NCBI GenBank assembly: GCA_963790085.1
Contig: CAWBNH010000009.1
Coordinates: 1 to 51,760 of the forward strand
DNA: 51,760 nucleotides
DNA from: CAXMST01 sp963790085
GTDB taxonomy: Bacteria > Actinomycetota > Thermoleophilia > Solirubrobacterales > 70-9
Direction: 5' to 3'
Shown here: positions 51,558 through 51,760 of the stretch, one piece after another
Layout: each line of letters starts with the position of its first letter
Numbering within the stretch: the stretch's first letter is position 1
Program-made: the position numbers and the translations under genes
The notes under the pieces: generated by a model
Seen by the model: only the letters and a program-made list of their open reading frames with translations
Databases searched by the model: none
Told to the model about the DNA's origin: nothing

Positions 51558-51760
51558 CTAGATCTTGCCGCCGTTGCCGACGAGCAGCGACTTGCCCGAG
51601 GCGGGCGTGATCGTCACCTCGGCCTTGATCTTGATCCTGCCCTTTCGCTTGACCGCCTTGCGACCCTTCTTGCTGAGCTTGATCTTCGGGCGAGCGGCGC
51701 CACCGGCGTCAACCTCACCGCTCAGCTTGCCGAGCACAGCCGGCACCCCCTTCTGCTTCT
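51558..51760 (-). CDS. Protein with basic C-terminal beta module, 3' part (runs off the right edge)
   Basis: The last 67 or so codons of a minus-strand gene that continues beyond the window. The KIKLSKKGRKAVKRKGRIKIK text and the closing SLLVGNGGKI match the Lys/Arg-rich modules found at the ends of exported proteins of this lineage, such as the propeller at 21740. The internal ATG near 51746 is unlikely to be the true start, because the frame stays open upstream. Confidence 0.7.
   Translation of the reverse strand, partial: KQKGVPAVLGKLSGEVDAGGAARPKIKLSKKGRKAVKRKGRIKIKAEVTITPASGKSLLVGNGGKI

Larger units (their letters stand above)
48114..51717 (+). repeat. Tandem duplication unit, copy B (about 3.6 kb)
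   Basis: Second unit of the tandem duplication, directly joined to copy A. The junction at about 48105-48114 shows GCC-AGACGATGG where copy A has GCCGAGACCATGG, so the DUF1015 text resumes with one base missing. Differences from copy A are spread evenly and mostly silent. Confidence 0.9.

Noticed and set aside
1..51760. CRISPR array, insertion sequence or transposase
   Set aside because: No regularly spaced direct repeats and no transposase-like protein were found on either strand. The only long direct repeat is the 3.6-kb tandem duplication.

Overview
The window is high-GC DNA from an actinomycete-like bacterium. The dense coding, frequent GTG/TTG starts, pdxST vitamin B6 route, yebC-ruvCAB-secDF-recJ block and Lys/Arg-rich C-terminal modules on exported proteins all suggest Thermoleophilia/Solirubrobacterales. 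That placement is an inference from gene content. No rRNA or ribosomal protein gene is present to confirm it.

Layout. 1-8.1 kb: minus-strand housekeeping block yebC, ruvC, ruvA, ruvB, a zinc-ribbon/PAS protein, secDF and the C-terminal part of recJ, with one plus-strand CmcI-like gene inserted. The first 5.3 kb carries many single-base frameshifts in essential genes. 8.1-11 kb: pdxS-pdxT-M29 aminopeptidase operon between two strong hairpins. 11-18 kb: RpiR regulator, M3 peptidase, carotenoid oxygenase, TauE/SafE exporter, LapA-like protein and a CNNM/CBS protein. 18-20 kb: ferredoxin reductase plus 3Fe-4S ferredoxin. 20-29.5 kb: a cluster of exported proteins (sulfatase, beta-propeller, GH31 glycosidase, copper-site lipoprotein, GDPD) with a class III cyclase among them.

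28.1-37.2 kb is the accessory part. The 3' half of tRNA-Pro(GGG) occurs three extra times downstream of the intact tRNA (30.9 and 34.8 kb, decayed at 30.0 kb). Each copy is followed about 90 bp later by the same 17-bp GGTACC palindrome, and a fourth palindrome lies at 34.15 kb. The repeats delimit small cargo blocks: a cupin gene; a two-gene pair of an MFS transporter with a cyclic-nucleotide-binding domain and an alpha/beta hydrolase-adenylate cyclase fusion; an FAD-linked oxidase with RNase HI. No integrase gene is visible. This integron-like arrangement is the most unusual structure in the window.

37.2-44.2 kb: six minus-strand tRNA genes (Pro-GGG, Gly-TCC, Trp-CCA, Leu-TAG, Leu-CAA, Pro-TGG) interspersed with a methyltransferase, MFS transporter, CAP protein, YihY protein, SRAP protein and others.

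44.3-51.76 kb: a tandem duplication of about 3.6 kb (DUF1015, cobalamin adenosyltransferase, OsmC, SDR, NUDIX CoA hydrolase, and the 3' end of a minus-strand gene). The copies differ mostly at silent positions. It is either a real segmental duplication or two strain haplotypes joined at a contig end.

A -10-like TANNNT hexamer lies 6-7 nt before the start codon of at least 13 genes on both strands, so leaderless transcription appears to be a major expression mode here.
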